A stretch of 64,000 nt of DNA from Bog-473 sp963728845 (lineage in GTDB: Bacteria > Actinomycetota > Acidimicrobiia > Acidimicrobiales > RAAP-2), in NCBI GenBank assembly GCA_963728845.1, contig CAVSLS010000005.1:86116-150115 (forward strand), in the 5' to 3' direction. Below, in pieces: positions 37,250 through 46,031 of this stretch (positions are counted from its first letter, which is position 1; each line of letters opens with the position of its first letter). Position numbers and translations under genes: made by a program. The notes below the pieces were generated by a model. It was not told where the DNA came from. It was given only the letters and a program-made list of their open reading frames with translations, and made no database searches.

Positions 37250-38481
37250 GTGCGTGGACCTCTGGCCCGTGGGGCGGCCGTGATCGTGTTGGGGAGCGTG
37301 TTCGCCGGTGCCGCGGTCACCTGGGGCGCGGGTGCGGCGTCGAGCGTCGCGTCCCGGCGTCACCGGCGTCACCGGTGCCGGCCGCCTACCAGGCCGCATA
37401 CGAGGGCGTGCGGTCCGAACTGGCTGCGTTCACGAGTCAGGTGCCTCGGAGCCCGGCGCACGCCAGGACAACGATGGGCGCCGAGCTGTTGGCGGCCAAC
37501 GGGAACATCGGCACGGGGCTCCTGTCCCCTCGAGCGCTCCAAGGGGTGTCCGTGGAGCTCGATGCGTTCCAGAGGCTCGGCGTCGAGGGCGTGACGGTCG
37601 ACGTGTCCTATCCCCTCTTGCTCCCGACGACCTCGGGGCACTCGAGCTATCTCAGCTTCTACGAGAGCGTCGCCCGGGAGGTCCGCCGGCATCACATGGT
37701 GCTGTCGGTGGAGGAGAACCCCGTGTTCGTCGGCACGCCGCTCACATCGCTCGATGTCAGCTATGCCGGGCTCACCCTCCAGGGCTACGAGCAAGGCGAG
37801 CGTCGGGAGGCACAGCTCATCATCGGCGACCTCCGTCCCGCATACCTCACGGTGCTCTCCGAGCCCGACACCTTCACCGATGCCCTCGGCGTGGACGTCG
37901 ACACCCCCTCGTCGGCGGTCGAGGTCGTGCGGAGCGAGCTTCATGGGCTCCGTCGTGGGAGCACACAGGTGGGGGCGGGGACGGGTACCTGGAGCAGTCC
38001 CGCCATCGATCGCGCCCTGCTGGCGCAGACCTCCATCGACTACCTCGACGTGCATGTCTATCCCTTTGGACCCGGCCAGATCGCCAATCTGCGCGAAGAC
38101 ACGGCCGCGGCACAGTCGGCCCGCAAGCCGCTCGTCATGGACGAGACCTGGCTGGACAAGCCGTCGACGGGGGAGGGCCAGGGTCCGGCGGGGGCGCCGG
38201 CCGAGCTCGAGGTGAAGAGCTACAGCTTCTGGGAGCCGCTCGACGAGGTCTACGTGCAGGCCATGACCTCCTACGTGCGCGCCGAGAGCTACCGCTACGT
38301 CTCGTTCTTCGACGGGGCACGAGCCTTCTTCGGGTACTTGACCTGGTCACCGGCGCTCGCGACCGCCTCGTACCAGGACTTCACGCGCGACTACAACCAA
38401 TTGGTCGGGGCGAACATGGTGGCCGGCTCGGTGTCGGGCACGGGACACGTGCTCGAGGGCCTCCTGGTGCGACCGGCCTAG
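37250..38481 (+). CDS. Exported TIM-barrel glycosidase-like protein (frameshifted near N-terminus)
   Basis: From GTG 37250 one frame encodes a signal peptide (RGPLARGAAVIVLGSVFAGA, then VTWGAGAAS). A slip near 37360 moves to the frame encoding the mature protein of about 365 residues. That part looks like a (beta/alpha)8 barrel: VEGVTVDVSYPLL, YLTVLSEPDTF, SIDYLDVHVYPFG and PLVMDETWLDKP. The SEPD and DETW glutamates are placed like the acid/base and nucleophile of clan-A glycosidases. The family is not recognised, so catalysis is inferred. It is followed by a lipoprotein gene on the same strand. Confidence 0.6.
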
Positions 38482-38544
38482 CGGCGAAACACTCGCCGCG
38501 TGGCCGGCACGGAAGCGGTGCCGTCGCACGCCATACTGGCCCGC

Positions 38545-39711
38545 ATGCCCGGGAACCCTCGCCCGACTGTGCAATTGGGGTTCCGGGCCGTGGCGGCCGC
38601 GCTGGCGGCGGTGGCCGCACTGGTGCTGGCGTCGTGCAGCTCGGGACCCACCACCCCGCAGGCCGCCACCACCACAACGACGCACCACGGGGGCGCCGCG
38701 CCGAAGTCGACGACCACGACGACCGCGACACCGGCCTCGACGTTGCCCCCGGTGTCGACCACGGGGCCCTTGCAGCCCGGATCGCCGATCCCGCTTCCCT
38801 TCTCGGCCGACCGTGTGACCGCGGCCGAGAGCCCCGACGGCGCCGTGTTCGCCGCGGCCCAGGACCCGACCAGCCCGTCGCCCTCGGTGGCCTGGGTGGT
38901 GGACGGCAACGGTCCCGCCGCCATCGCCGAGCACATCCCCACCGGCATCGCCGCGCTGGCGGCCGACGACACCAACTTCTACGTCGCGACCTACTCGACC
39001 GTGTACGCCTACGGCCGCGCCAGCGGCAACCAGGACGGGCAGTGGACCATGCCGGCCGTGAACGCGGCGAACAGCTCCAACAACGACCTGGTCGCACTGG
39101 CCGCCGCCGGCGGCGGCGTGCTCGTGTCCGTCACCCAGGGCAACGTGGTCAGCGTGTACCGCATCGACCCGGCGTCGTCAGCGGGGCCGCGCCTCCTCGT
39201 GCGCGGCCTGGGCGACGCCATCGGGTCCGACGGCTCCATCTACTACGAGAGTGCCGGCCACCAGCTGTCCGTGCGGCGCCCCGACGGGTCCGTCGCCACC
39301 GGGCCGGCGCTGGCGGCGACGCCCAACGGGCTCGGTGGCGGCGTGCAGTACGTCGACGTCGTCGCCGGTGACGCCGTGTGGGTCAGCGAGCCCGCCGGGC
39401 AGGGCCTCGATGCGGCGTTCACCACCTACGACGCCACCACCCTGCGCCTGATCGGGACGTACAGCGGCACGGTGACGAGCAGCGTCGTGGACTCGGCCGC
39501 CGGGCCACTCGTGCTCGAGCCGGCCGGCGTCAACGCGGCATGCCCGTCGTCCGCCCAGACCCCGACCTCGTGCGTCTTCCGCATCGACCAGCAGGGCGCC
39601 GTGGGCGATGCGCTGGGGGTCGGATCGGCCGTCGTCCTGATCGGCCCCGGCCCGGCCGTCATCGTCTCCGACACCTCGACGGGTCAGTTCGACCTCGTGC
39701 GCCTGACCTAA
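38545..39711 (+). CDS. Secreted lipoprotein, beta-propeller-like
   Basis: A 388-residue lipoprotein. The signal peptide AVAAALAAVAALVLASC ends in a good lipobox (LASC). A Thr/Pro-rich linker (TTTTTHHGG, STTTTTATP) of about 60 residues follows. The remainder is repeated short beta-strand sequence, such as GIAALAADDTNFYVATYSTVYAYG and GDAIGSDGSIYYESAGHQLSVR, consistent with a beta-propeller fold. The function is unknown; a surface sensing or binding role is inferred. ATG 38545 gives a proper signal peptide; an upstream in-frame codon would lengthen it without benefit. The stop overlaps the convergent AlkA remnant. Confidence 0.7.
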   Translation: MPGNPRPTVQLGFRAVAAALAAVAALVLASCSSGPTTPQAATTTTTHHGGAAPKSTTTTTATPASTLPPVSTTGPLQPGSPIPLPFSADRVTAAESPDGAVFAAAQDPTSPSPSVAWVVDGNGPAAIAEHIPTGIAALAADDTNFYVATYSTVYAYGRASGNQDGQWTMPAVNAANSSNNDLVALAAAGGGVLVSVTQGNVVSVYRIDPASSAGPRLLVRGLGDAIGSDGSIYYESAGHQLSVRRPDGSVATGPALAATPNGLGGGVQYVDVVAGDAVWVSEPAGQGLDAAFTTYDATTLRLIGTYSGTVTSSVVDSAAGPLVLEPAGVNAACPSSAQTPTSCVFRIDQQGAVGDALGVGSAVVLIGPGPAVIVSDTSTGQFDLVRLT

Positions 39712-40000
39712 CCGCTTCCGCCGCCATCGTGTCGCGGACCGTCCTCGGGCAGTGGAGCGTCGAAGGCGGCCTGAAACAGCAAGGCGGTGGCCAGACTGCG
39801 GTAGGGCCTCCATGTCTCGGCGATGGCGACGACCTGGAACACCAGTGCGCCGAATGGGTCCATGGGAGGGAACTCCGGCCAGCCAGGCGCGGGTCGAACC
39901 CCGGATGGGCGTCGATGATGCGGGACAGCACCGGGTCGGTGCGGCGCAGATGGTCCAGGCCGGGCTCGTGGTCTCGCTCGGCCCGGGCTTTCGGCGACGA
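39708..40000 (-). pseudogene. Remnant of a DNA-3-methyladenine glycosylase (AlkA-like)
   Basis: Two ends of an HhH-GPD glycosylase are joined without the middle. The first part reads DHLRRTDPVLSRIIDAHPGFDPR and FPPMDPFGALVFQVV. The reading then goes directly to IAETWRPYRSLATALLFQAAFD, which belongs to the C-terminal end of such proteins. The helix-hairpin-helix and the catalytic aspartate, normally about 100 residues in between, are absent. There is also a frame change near 39875. An intact AlkA domain lies 2 kb away in the Ada-AlkA fusion, so this copy appears dispensable. Confidence 0.6.
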
Positions 40001-40003
40001 TCA

Positions 40004-40816
40004 TCAATAGTGCATGGCGACGCCGCCGTTGGGGCTGAGCAGCTGTCCCGTCACGAAGGAGCTGGCGTCCGAAGCGAGATACAGCACGCAGTACGCGACG
40101 TCGGACGTCACCCCCACCCGGCGCATGGGGGCGAAGCGCGCCATGGGCGCCAGCGTGGCGGCCTTCGCCGCCTCGTTCACCGTGCCGTCGGGGTTCGTGT
40201 AGTAACGCGCCGTCATGTTGGTCGGGACGAACCCCGGGGCCACCGAGTTGACGCGGACGCCGTGCTCGCCCACCTCGACCGCCATCGACTTCGTCAGCTG
40301 GGCCACGCCGGCCTTGCAGATGGCGTAGGGCCCGATGCCAGGCGACGGCGTCAGCACCGCGGCCGAGGCCATGTTGATGATCGAACCGCCGCCCTGGGCC
40401 ACCATCGCCCTCCCGGCGGCCTGGCACCCGTACAGCACGCCCTTGAGGTTCACCGACAGGATGCGGTCGAATTCGTCCGGGTCGACGTCGATGATGGAGC
40501 TGTCGATCATGATCCCGGCGATGTTGCACATGACGTGCAGCCCGCCGTGGCGGGCCGTGATGTGCCCGACGAGCGTCGCCGCCGCACCGCGCACCGAGAC
40601 GTCGAGCTGCGCGTGCTCCGCCTTCCCACCCTGGCCCAGGATGCCGGTCGCCGTCTCGCCCGCGGCGCCGCCGTCGATGTCGGCGCAGACCACGGTGGCA
40701 CCGGCAGCGGCCAGCACCTCGGCCGTCGTGCGCCCGATGCCGCTGCCGGCCCCGGTGACGAGGGCCACCCGGCCCGTCAGGTCGAACGCAGCGTGCACAC
40801 TCTGAGCGGTTTCCAC
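40004..40816 (-). CDS. SDR family oxidoreductase
   Basis: A 270-residue classical short-chain dehydrogenase. The cofactor motif is LVTGAGSGIGRT near residue 20. CADIDGG after strand 2 suggests NAD preference, because of the acidic residue. NIAG, the Ser in INMASAAV and the catalytic YAICK are all present. Relatives include 3-oxoacyl-ACP reductases and hydroxysteroid dehydrogenases; given the neighbourhood, a steroid or acyl-CoA alcohol is plausible but unproven. The ATG at 40816 gives METAQSVH; a start a few codons later is possible. Confidence 0.85.
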   Translation of the reverse strand: METAQSVHAAFDLTGRVALVTGAGSGIGRTTAEVLAAAGATVVCADIDGGAAGETATGILGQGGKAEHAQLDVSVRGAAATLVGHITARHGGLHVMCNIAGIMIDSSIIDVDPDEFDRILSVNLKGVLYGCQAAGRAMVAQGGGSIINMASAAVLTPSPGIGPYAICKAGVAQLTKSMAVEVGEHGVRVNSVAPGFVPTNMTARYYTNPDGTVNEAAKAATLAPMARFAPMRRVGVTSDVAYCVLYLASDASSFVTGQLLSPNGGVAMHY

Positions 40817-40847
40817 CGGCGCACCTTACGCGCGCCGGCGCCCGTCA

Positions 40848-41327
40848 TCAGGCGGCGTCCGCCCTGGGCGTCACCCGGTAGACGGGGTAGTCGGGCGCGA
40901 TGCGCTCGAACTCGGCCAGCGGAGCGGCGCGCTCGACGGGGACGTGGGGCCGCGCCCCTGGGGCCAGGGCGAGGTAGCGGCGCAAGATGGGCGCCCGCTC
41001 GGCCGGATCGACCTCCACGAGGCGCACCGCCTCGCGGCGGCCGTGGCGCAGCTCGGCCTTGCCGCCGTCGGCCTCGAGGTTCCGCACCCAATTCGCCGAC
41101 GGTCCCAGCATGGAGACCAGGTAGCGCTCGCCCTCGTAGTCGGCGATCACGACTGGGAACGAGACGGGCTTCCCGCTGCGCCGCCCGCGGACTTCGAGCG
41201 TCCCGGCGCGAGAGGGCAGCAGGCCGGCCGAGAACGCGACCGCGGACAATCGGTTCTGCCACCGGGCGAAACGGTTCGGCCGCCCGCCCTTGTACAGCCA
41301 GCGCAGGTAGTCGCCGTAGGTCCGCAT
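40848..41327 (-). CDS. Deazaflavin (F420)-dependent nitroreductase family protein
   Basis: A 159-residue protein of the DDN/DUF385 split-barrel family. It has LEVRGRRSGKPVSFPVVIADYEGERYLVS and then GPSANWVRNLEADGG, the standard F420-binding region with the NWVRN block. Such proteins use reduced F420 to reduce nitro compounds, quinones or enones. It lies 50 bases downstream of the ogt-like gene on the same strand. Together with two LLM enzymes it indicates F420 use by this organism. Confidence 0.85.
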   Translation of the reverse strand: MRTYGDYLRWLYKGGRPNRFARWQNRLSAVAFSAGLLPSRAGTLEVRGRRSGKPVSFPVVIADYEGERYLVSMLGPSANWVRNLEADGGKAELRHGRREAVRLVEVDPAERAPILRRYLALAPGARPHVPVERAAPLAEFERIAPDYPVYRVTPRADAA

Positions 41328-41376
41328 GCGACGATCGTGCCCCGCGGTGGCCGAGGCGGCCAGGGTCCTTGTGCCC

Positions 41377-41856
41377 TTACGCGGTCACGCCCTCCACGGC
41401 GAGCAGCGCCCGCTTGACCTTGAGCCCCCCGCCGTAGCCGCCGATCCCGTTGCTCGCCAGCACGCGGTGGCAGGGGACGACGATGGGGATGGGGTTGCGG
41501 CCGTTGGCCTGGCCCACGGCCCGCGGTCCGTTCGGGCGCCCGACGCGTCGGGCCAGCTCGCCGTAGCTGATGGTCTCCCCGTAGGGAATGCGCGTCAGCT
41601 CGGTCCACACCTCGCGCTGGAAGGGGGTGCCGTCGAGCTCCATCGGGACGTCGAACTCCTTGCGCTCGCCGGCGAAGTACTCCTCGAGCTGCGTCGCGGT
41701 CTCCTTGAGGACGGGCGGGACGTCATCGACGTCGCGGCGCCCGTGCCGCCGCTCGTGTGGCAGCCAGACCCCGACGAGCACGTCGCCGTCGCACTCGAGG
41801 ACGAGGCGGCCGATCGGCGTGTCGAGAGGCATGGTCGTGGTGGGGGCGGTCGTCAT
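41377..41856 (-). CDS. ogt: Methylated-DNA--protein-cysteine methyltransferase
   Basis: A 159-residue O6-alkylguanine-DNA alkyltransferase. The acceptor cysteine is C129 in IVVPCHRVL, preceded by YGELARRVGRPNGPRAVGQANGRNP for DNA binding and followed by GGYGGGLKVKRALL. It repairs O6-methylguanine by irreversible transfer to itself. The start overlaps the stop of the Ada-AlkA fusion (ATGA), so the two repair proteins are translationally coupled. The length is normal. Confidence 0.92.
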   Translation of the reverse strand: MTTAPTTTMPLDTPIGRLVLECDGDVLVGVWLPHERRHGRRDVDDVPPVLKETATQLEEYFAGERKEFDVPMELDGTPFQREVWTELTRIPYGETISYGELARRVGRPNGPRAVGQANGRNPIPIVVPCHRVLASNGIGGYGGGLKVKRALLAVEGVTA

Positions 41857-43412
41857 GCCGCACGTCCTTTCAACGATGTGGTCGGGATAGAGGTGGCGGG
41901 CGCGGGCAGCGCCCACAGGTGTGCCATGGCGTAGCTCCGCCACGGCCGCCAGCCCTCGCAGGCGACAACGAGACGGGCGGGGTCCTCGGGCAGGCCGATG
42001 GCCCGGGCCGCCCGGCGGATGCCGAGGTCGGTGGGCATGAACGCGTCCGGGTCGCGCAGTGCGCGCATGGCCACGTACTCGGCCGTCCACGGTCCGATGC
42101 CCGGGAGCCCGACGAGCGAGCGGCGCAGCTCGGTCGGGTCGGCGCCCGGGTCGATCACGACGTCGCCGCGTTGCACCGCGTCGGCCAGCGCGCCAAGGGC
42201 GCGCCGGCGTCCCGCCGGCATGGGGAAGGCGCCCGGGTCGCGGCGGGCCAGCTCGGCCAGCGCCGTCGGCGTCGGGAAGAGATGGGTGATCGTGCCGTCG
42301 GCACCGGGGAGCGGGTCCCCCGCCGCCTGCACGAGCTTGCCGGCGACCGTCCGGGCCCCGGGGACCGAGACCTGCTGGCCGATGACGGCGCGCACGGCGA
42401 GCTCGAACCCATCGGCGGCGCCCGGCACCCGCCGGCCCGGGTCCTGTTGGACCACCGGCCCCAGGCGCGCGTCGCCGCGCAGGGCTTCCCAGACGGCGAC
42501 GGGGTCAGCGTCGAGGTCGAGCAGCTGGCGGCAGCGCGACACCGCGGTCGTGAGGTCGCGCAGGTCGGAGAGCACCAGCTCGCCCTCCATGTAGGACGGG
42601 CCGCCCGCGCCCTTTCCACACTCCTCGCCGAAGGCCTCGGGCGCGGCGAGCGTGACGACCGCATGGCCGTGGGGCAGGCGCAGGCTGCGCCGGTAGGACG
42701 CACCGTCGAGCGACTCCACGCCCGGCAGTGCACGGAGGCCGAGGAACTCGAGCAGCGACAGCGGACTGAACGGCCGCCGGCAGGGCAGGCGCAGCCGTAT
42801 CGCCTGTGGCGCACTCGCGCGCGTGACGTCGCTCCGGCCGCGCCCGGATCGGGTGGCCCGGGCCCGTAGGCCAGTCGGCGTGTCGGCGAAGATCTGGCGC
42901 ACGGTGTCGTTGCACTGGCGCACGCTGGCGAACCCCGCGGCGAAGGCGACATGGGCGACGGGCAGGTCGGTCGTCTCGAGCAGGATGCGCGCCGTCTGGC
43001 TGCGCTGGGCACGGGCCAAGGCGAGCGGCCCCGTTCCCACCTCCGCCGTGATGAGCCGGTTCAGTTGGCGGGTGCTGTAGCCGAGGCGGCCCGCCAGACC
43101 GTCTACCCCTTCGCGGTCGACGACGCCGTCACGGATGAGCCGCATGGCCCTCGCCACGACGTCGGCCCGCACGTTCCACTCCGGCGAGCCCGGCGTGGCG
43201 TCGGGCCGACAGCGCAGGCAGGCGCGGAAGCCGGCCTGCTGCGCGGCGGCGGCGGTCGGGTAGAAGCGGACGTTCTGACGCTTCGGCGTACGGGCCGGGC
43301 AGCTCGGCCGGCAGTAGATCCCGGTCGAGGTGACGGCGCAGAAGAACCAGCCGTCGAAGCGGGCGTCCTTGCTCTGCGCCGCCTGGTAGCAGCGGTCCGG
43401 GTCCTCGATCAC
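41853..43412 (-). CDS. Ada-type regulator fused to AlkA DNA glycosylase
   Basis: A 519-residue fusion. Residues 1-75 are the Ada metal-binding domain, with C34 (the methyl-phosphotriester acceptor position), C38, C65 and C68. Residues 85-190 form an AraC-type helix-turn-helix (LAGRLGYSTRQLNRLI and a second repeat). Residues 205-510 are AlkA, with RAVIGQQVSV, the helix-hairpin-helix LVGLPGIGPWTAEYVAM and the catalytic Asp in FMPTDLGIRRA. It would sense methyl damage, induce itself and ogt, and excise 3-methyladenine. Such AdaA-AlkA fusions are common in actinobacteria. It starts at GTG 43412. Confidence 0.92.
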   Translation of the reverse strand: MIEDPDRCYQAAQSKDARFDGWFFCAVTSTGIYCRPSCPARTPKRQNVRFYPTAAAAQQAGFRACLRCRPDATPGSPEWNVRADVVARAMRLIRDGVVDREGVDGLAGRLGYSTRQLNRLITAEVGTGPLALARAQRSQTARILLETTDLPVAHVAFAAGFASVRQCNDTVRQIFADTPTGLRARATRSGRGRSDVTRASAPQAIRLRLPCRRPFSPLSLLEFLGLRALPGVESLDGASYRRSLRLPHGHAVVTLAAPEAFGEECGKGAGGPSYMEGELVLSDLRDLTTAVSRCRQLLDLDADPVAVWEALRGDARLGPVVQQDPGRRVPGAADGFELAVRAVIGQQVSVPGARTVAGKLVQAAGDPLPGADGTITHLFPTPTALAELARRDPGAFPMPAGRRRALGALADAVQRGDVVIDPGADPTELRRSLVGLPGIGPWTAEYVAMRALRDPDAFMPTDLGIRRAARAIGLPEDPARLVVACEGWRPWRSYAMAHLWALPAPATSIPTTSLKGRAA

Positions 43413-43442
43413 GGGTGCCAGCGTGGCACGCGGGTGTGACGA

Positions 43443-44573
43443 TTACTGGCGGGAATCGGACATGGCCGTCGCGCTCCCCCTGAGCTGGGCCAGGACGAGG
43501 CGACGGTGGGTGGCGGCGTCGCCCCAGGCCCGCGACAGCGCCCAGGTCCGCTTCAAGAAGAAGTGGAGGTCGCACTCCCACGTGTAGCCGATGGCGCCGT
43601 GGACCTGAAGGGCCACGCGGGCCGCGAGGTCGGCGGCGTCGGAGGCCATCGCCTTGGCCATCGACGCGTCGTGCGAGAGGGTCGGCTGCGCGGTGGCCAG
43701 CGACCAGGCGGCACGGTAGGTGGCGGGACGGGCGAACTCGAGCGCCACCCGCGCGTTGGCCAGGAGATGCTTGACGGCCTGGAAGCTGCCGATCGGTTTG
43801 CCGAATTGGTGGCGCTCCTTGGCGTACGCGGCCGCCATCGTCAGCATGCGGTCGGCGAGCCCGATCAGGAGCGCGGCCGTACCGGCCGCGGCCCGGTCAG
43901 CCAGCAGCGACGCCGCCGCCTCGGCCGCCACGCCGTACGCGAGCAGTGTCTCGGAGGCGAGGGGCCACTGCACGGTGGACAGATCACGCGACGAGCTGAG
44001 CGCCGGCGCGGACTGCGTGCGGCACGACACCGCCGGCACCGCGTGCAGCTGCCAGCCCGACTCGGTGTCCCGACAGGCCAGCAGCAGGAGGGCGGCGTCG
44101 CGGGCGCCGACGACGCGGGGTGTGCGCAGCGTGCCGTCGGCGCTCACTTCGGTGGGTGAGGTGATCCCGCCGGGGGACACGTCGATGCCGCCGACAGCGA
44201 AGCTGGCATCGTCTTCGACCAGCGCGCCGAGCGCGGACGCCGCCGCCGATTCGGGCAGCAGGGCCGCGAGCGTCGGCGCGGCGAGCGCGGCGGTCTCGAG
44301 CAGCGGCTCGGGCAGGCAGGCCCACCCCGCCTCCTCGAGCACGACCACCAGGTCGACGTCGCTCAGGCCGAGACCGTTCGCCGCTGCCGGCACCATCAGC
44401 CCCGGCGCCCCGAGCTCGGCCAGCACGCCCCAGCGATTCTGGGAGAGCTCGGAGCGGCCGGCCTCGTCGGCCCATTCGAACGCACGCAGCGCGTCGGCGG
44501 TGCACTCCGCGTCGAGGACCGTGCGCACGCCCCGGCGCAGTTCCTCCTGCTCTTCGGAGAACGCGAAGTCCAT
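43443..44573 (-). CDS. Acyl-CoA dehydrogenase subunit, FadE-like
   Basis: A 376-residue acyl-CoA dehydrogenase with MDFAFSEEQEELRRGVRTVL at the start and AYAKERHQFGKPIGSFQAVKHLLAN and LQVHGAIGYTWECDLHFFLKR in the C-terminal half. The central beta domain is short and weakly conserved, as in the smaller partner of paired steroid ACADs. It follows the next upstream ACAD after a 12-base gap, and together they would form a heteromeric enzyme. The Ada-AlkA gene lies 30 bases further on. Confidence 0.87.
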   Translation of the reverse strand: MDFAFSEEQEELRRGVRTVLDAECTADALRAFEWADEAGRSELSQNRWGVLAELGAPGLMVPAAANGLGLSDVDLVVVLEEAGWACLPEPLLETAALAAPTLAALLPESAAASALGALVEDDASFAVGGIDVSPGGITSPTEVSADGTLRTPRVVGARDAALLLLACRDTESGWQLHAVPAVSCRTQSAPALSSSRDLSTVQWPLASETLLAYGVAAEAAASLLADRAAAGTAALLIGLADRMLTMAAAYAKERHQFGKPIGSFQAVKHLLANARVALEFARPATYRAAWSLATAQPTLSHDASMAKAMASDAADLAARVALQVHGAIGYTWECDLHFFLKRTWALSRAWGDAATHRRLVLAQLRGSATAMSDSRQ

Positions 44574-44585
44574 TGCCGTTTCCGC

Positions 44586-45734
44586 TCAGCCGCGCGGCAG
44601 CCCGAGCAGCCGCTCGGCGACCACGTTGCGCTGGATCTCGTTCGTCCCGGCATAGATGGGCCCGGCCAGCGAGAAGAGGTACCCGTCGAGCCACTCGCCG
44701 GGCTCGCCCGCGTGGAGCAGCTCCGCCTCGGAGCCCAGGAGATCGAGGGCCGCGGCGTGGATGGCCACGTCGGTCTCGGACCAGAAGATCTTGTTGCAGC
44801 TGGCCTCGGGGCCGACCTGTTGTCCCCGCGCGACCCGGGTGGCCGTCCAGTAGGTGTGCAGCTTGTACGCCTCTGCGTCCATGTGCGCCCGCGCCACGGC
44901 GTCGGCGGAAGCGGCCGGGCCGCCGCGCTGCGCGAAGAGCTGCAAGAGGCGGTCGGCTGCCTCGGTGTAGCGCGCCGGGCTGCGCAGCGAGAGCCCTCGT
45001 TCGGAGCCGGCGGTCGCCATGGCCACCGACCAGCCGGCGCCGACCTCGCCCAGCACCTGGTCCTCGGGGACCTCGACGTTGTCGAAGAAGATCTCGGCGA
45101 AGCCGGTCTCGCCGTCGATCTGGGGGATGGGGCGCACGGTGACACCGGGCGAGTCCATGGCGATGAGGAAGTAGGTCAGGCCGCGGTGGCGCTCGGCCTC
45201 GGGGTCGGTGCGGAAGATGCCGAAGCACCACTCGGCGAAGGCCCCGCGGCTGGCCCATGTCTTCTGACCGTTGAGCACCCAGCCGTCGCCGGCGGGGTGG
45301 CGCGCCGCGCGCGAGCGGATGCCGGCCAGGTCACTGCCGGCGTCGGGCTCGGACCAGCCCTGGCACCAGATCTCGTCGCCGCTCGCCATCGCGGGCAGGT
45401 AGCGCGCCTTCTGGGCCTCGGTGCCGTACTCGAGCATGGTGGGGGCGAGGAGGAAGATGCCGTTCTGTGACACCCGCTTGGGGGCGCGGGCGCGGTAGTA
45501 CTCCTCTTCGAAGACGAGCCACTCGAAGATCCCGAGGCCGCGCCCGCCGTACTCGGGTGGCCAGCTCACGACGGACCAGCGGTCCTCGAACATGGTGCGC
45601 TCCCAGCGGCGGTGCGCCTCGAAGCCCGTGGCCGTATCGAGCGAGGGGAGCGGCTCGGACGGGACGTGCGCGGCCAGCCAGCCCCGGGCCTCGGCTCGGA
45701 AGGCCTCGTGCTCTGTGCTGAACGTCAGGTCCAT
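44586..45734 (-). CDS. Acyl-CoA dehydrogenase subunit, FadE-like
   Basis: A 382-residue acyl-CoA dehydrogenase. IWCQGWSEPDAGSDLAGI is the signature, LTYFLIAMDSPGVTVRP follows, and the C-terminus is GTNEIQRNVVAERLLGLPRG. It is the larger partner of the pair with the gene downstream. The ATG at 45734 fits the family start MDLTFSTEHEAFR; the frame stays open upstream through unconserved sequence. This is the second ACAD pair of the window; both pairs have the same order and strand, which suggests a duplication or successive steps of one route. Confidence 0.88.
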   Translation of the reverse strand: MDLTFSTEHEAFRAEARGWLAAHVPSEPLPSLDTATGFEAHRRWERTMFEDRWSVVSWPPEYGGRGLGIFEWLVFEEEYYRARAPKRVSQNGIFLLAPTMLEYGTEAQKARYLPAMASGDEIWCQGWSEPDAGSDLAGIRSRAARHPAGDGWVLNGQKTWASRGAFAEWCFGIFRTDPEAERHRGLTYFLIAMDSPGVTVRPIPQIDGETGFAEIFFDNVEVPEDQVLGEVGAGWSVAMATAGSERGLSLRSPARYTEAADRLLQLFAQRGGPAASADAVARAHMDAEAYKLHTYWTATRVARGQQVGPEASCNKIFWSETDVAIHAAALDLLGSEAELLHAGEPGEWLDGYLFSLAGPIYAGTNEIQRNVVAERLLGLPRG

Positions 45735-46031
45735 GGCTCTGCGAATCTGGCACAGCGACATGCGCCGTGCCAACGTGGCGTTCCGCTCAGTTACTCGTGA
45801 TCGGCCGATGGAAGACGAGGGTCCGGACGAAGAAGTCCACCACGAGCCTGATGATCGCCGTCTCCGAGGGGGACTCTCCAACCGTGTCGAACTCGTGGCC
45901 ACCAGCGCACAGGCGGCCGGCCAGAACGGCGAATCCTCTGCGCACGGACTCATGTTGGTCCATCACTGGGGGAACGACGGTGTGCCCGCGTCTGGCGCCC
46001 AATCTGATTCGGGGTCAGAATTGGGTTTCTT
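45735..46031. other. Gene-poor stretch between divergent ACAD and thiolase genes
   Basis: Nearly 300 bases without a convincing gene. On the minus strand a reading ending at 45787 contains GGHEFDTVGESPSETAIIRLVVDFFVR in parts and looks like the C-terminal end of an alpha/beta-hydrolase (GGHEFD, then VVDFF). It is probably a gene remnant. Composition is less GC-rich near 45780-45800 and 46000-46030, where the promoters of the two divergent operons would lie. Confidence 0.4.
46003..46016. repeat. 14-bp direct repeat, left copy
   Basis: TCTGATTCGGGGTC occurs here, 16 bases before the thiolase start, and again at 49024-49037 in the same orientation, before another plus-strand gene. Both copies are in intergenic DNA. 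They could be a shared regulatory sequence or the ends of an inserted segment. Confidence 0.55.

Noticed and set aside
45787..46002. A 71-residue minus-strand frame before the thiolase
   Set aside because: Only the C-terminal end resembles a hydrolase. It lacks any catalytic nucleophile, so it is treated as a remnant inside the intergenic region.
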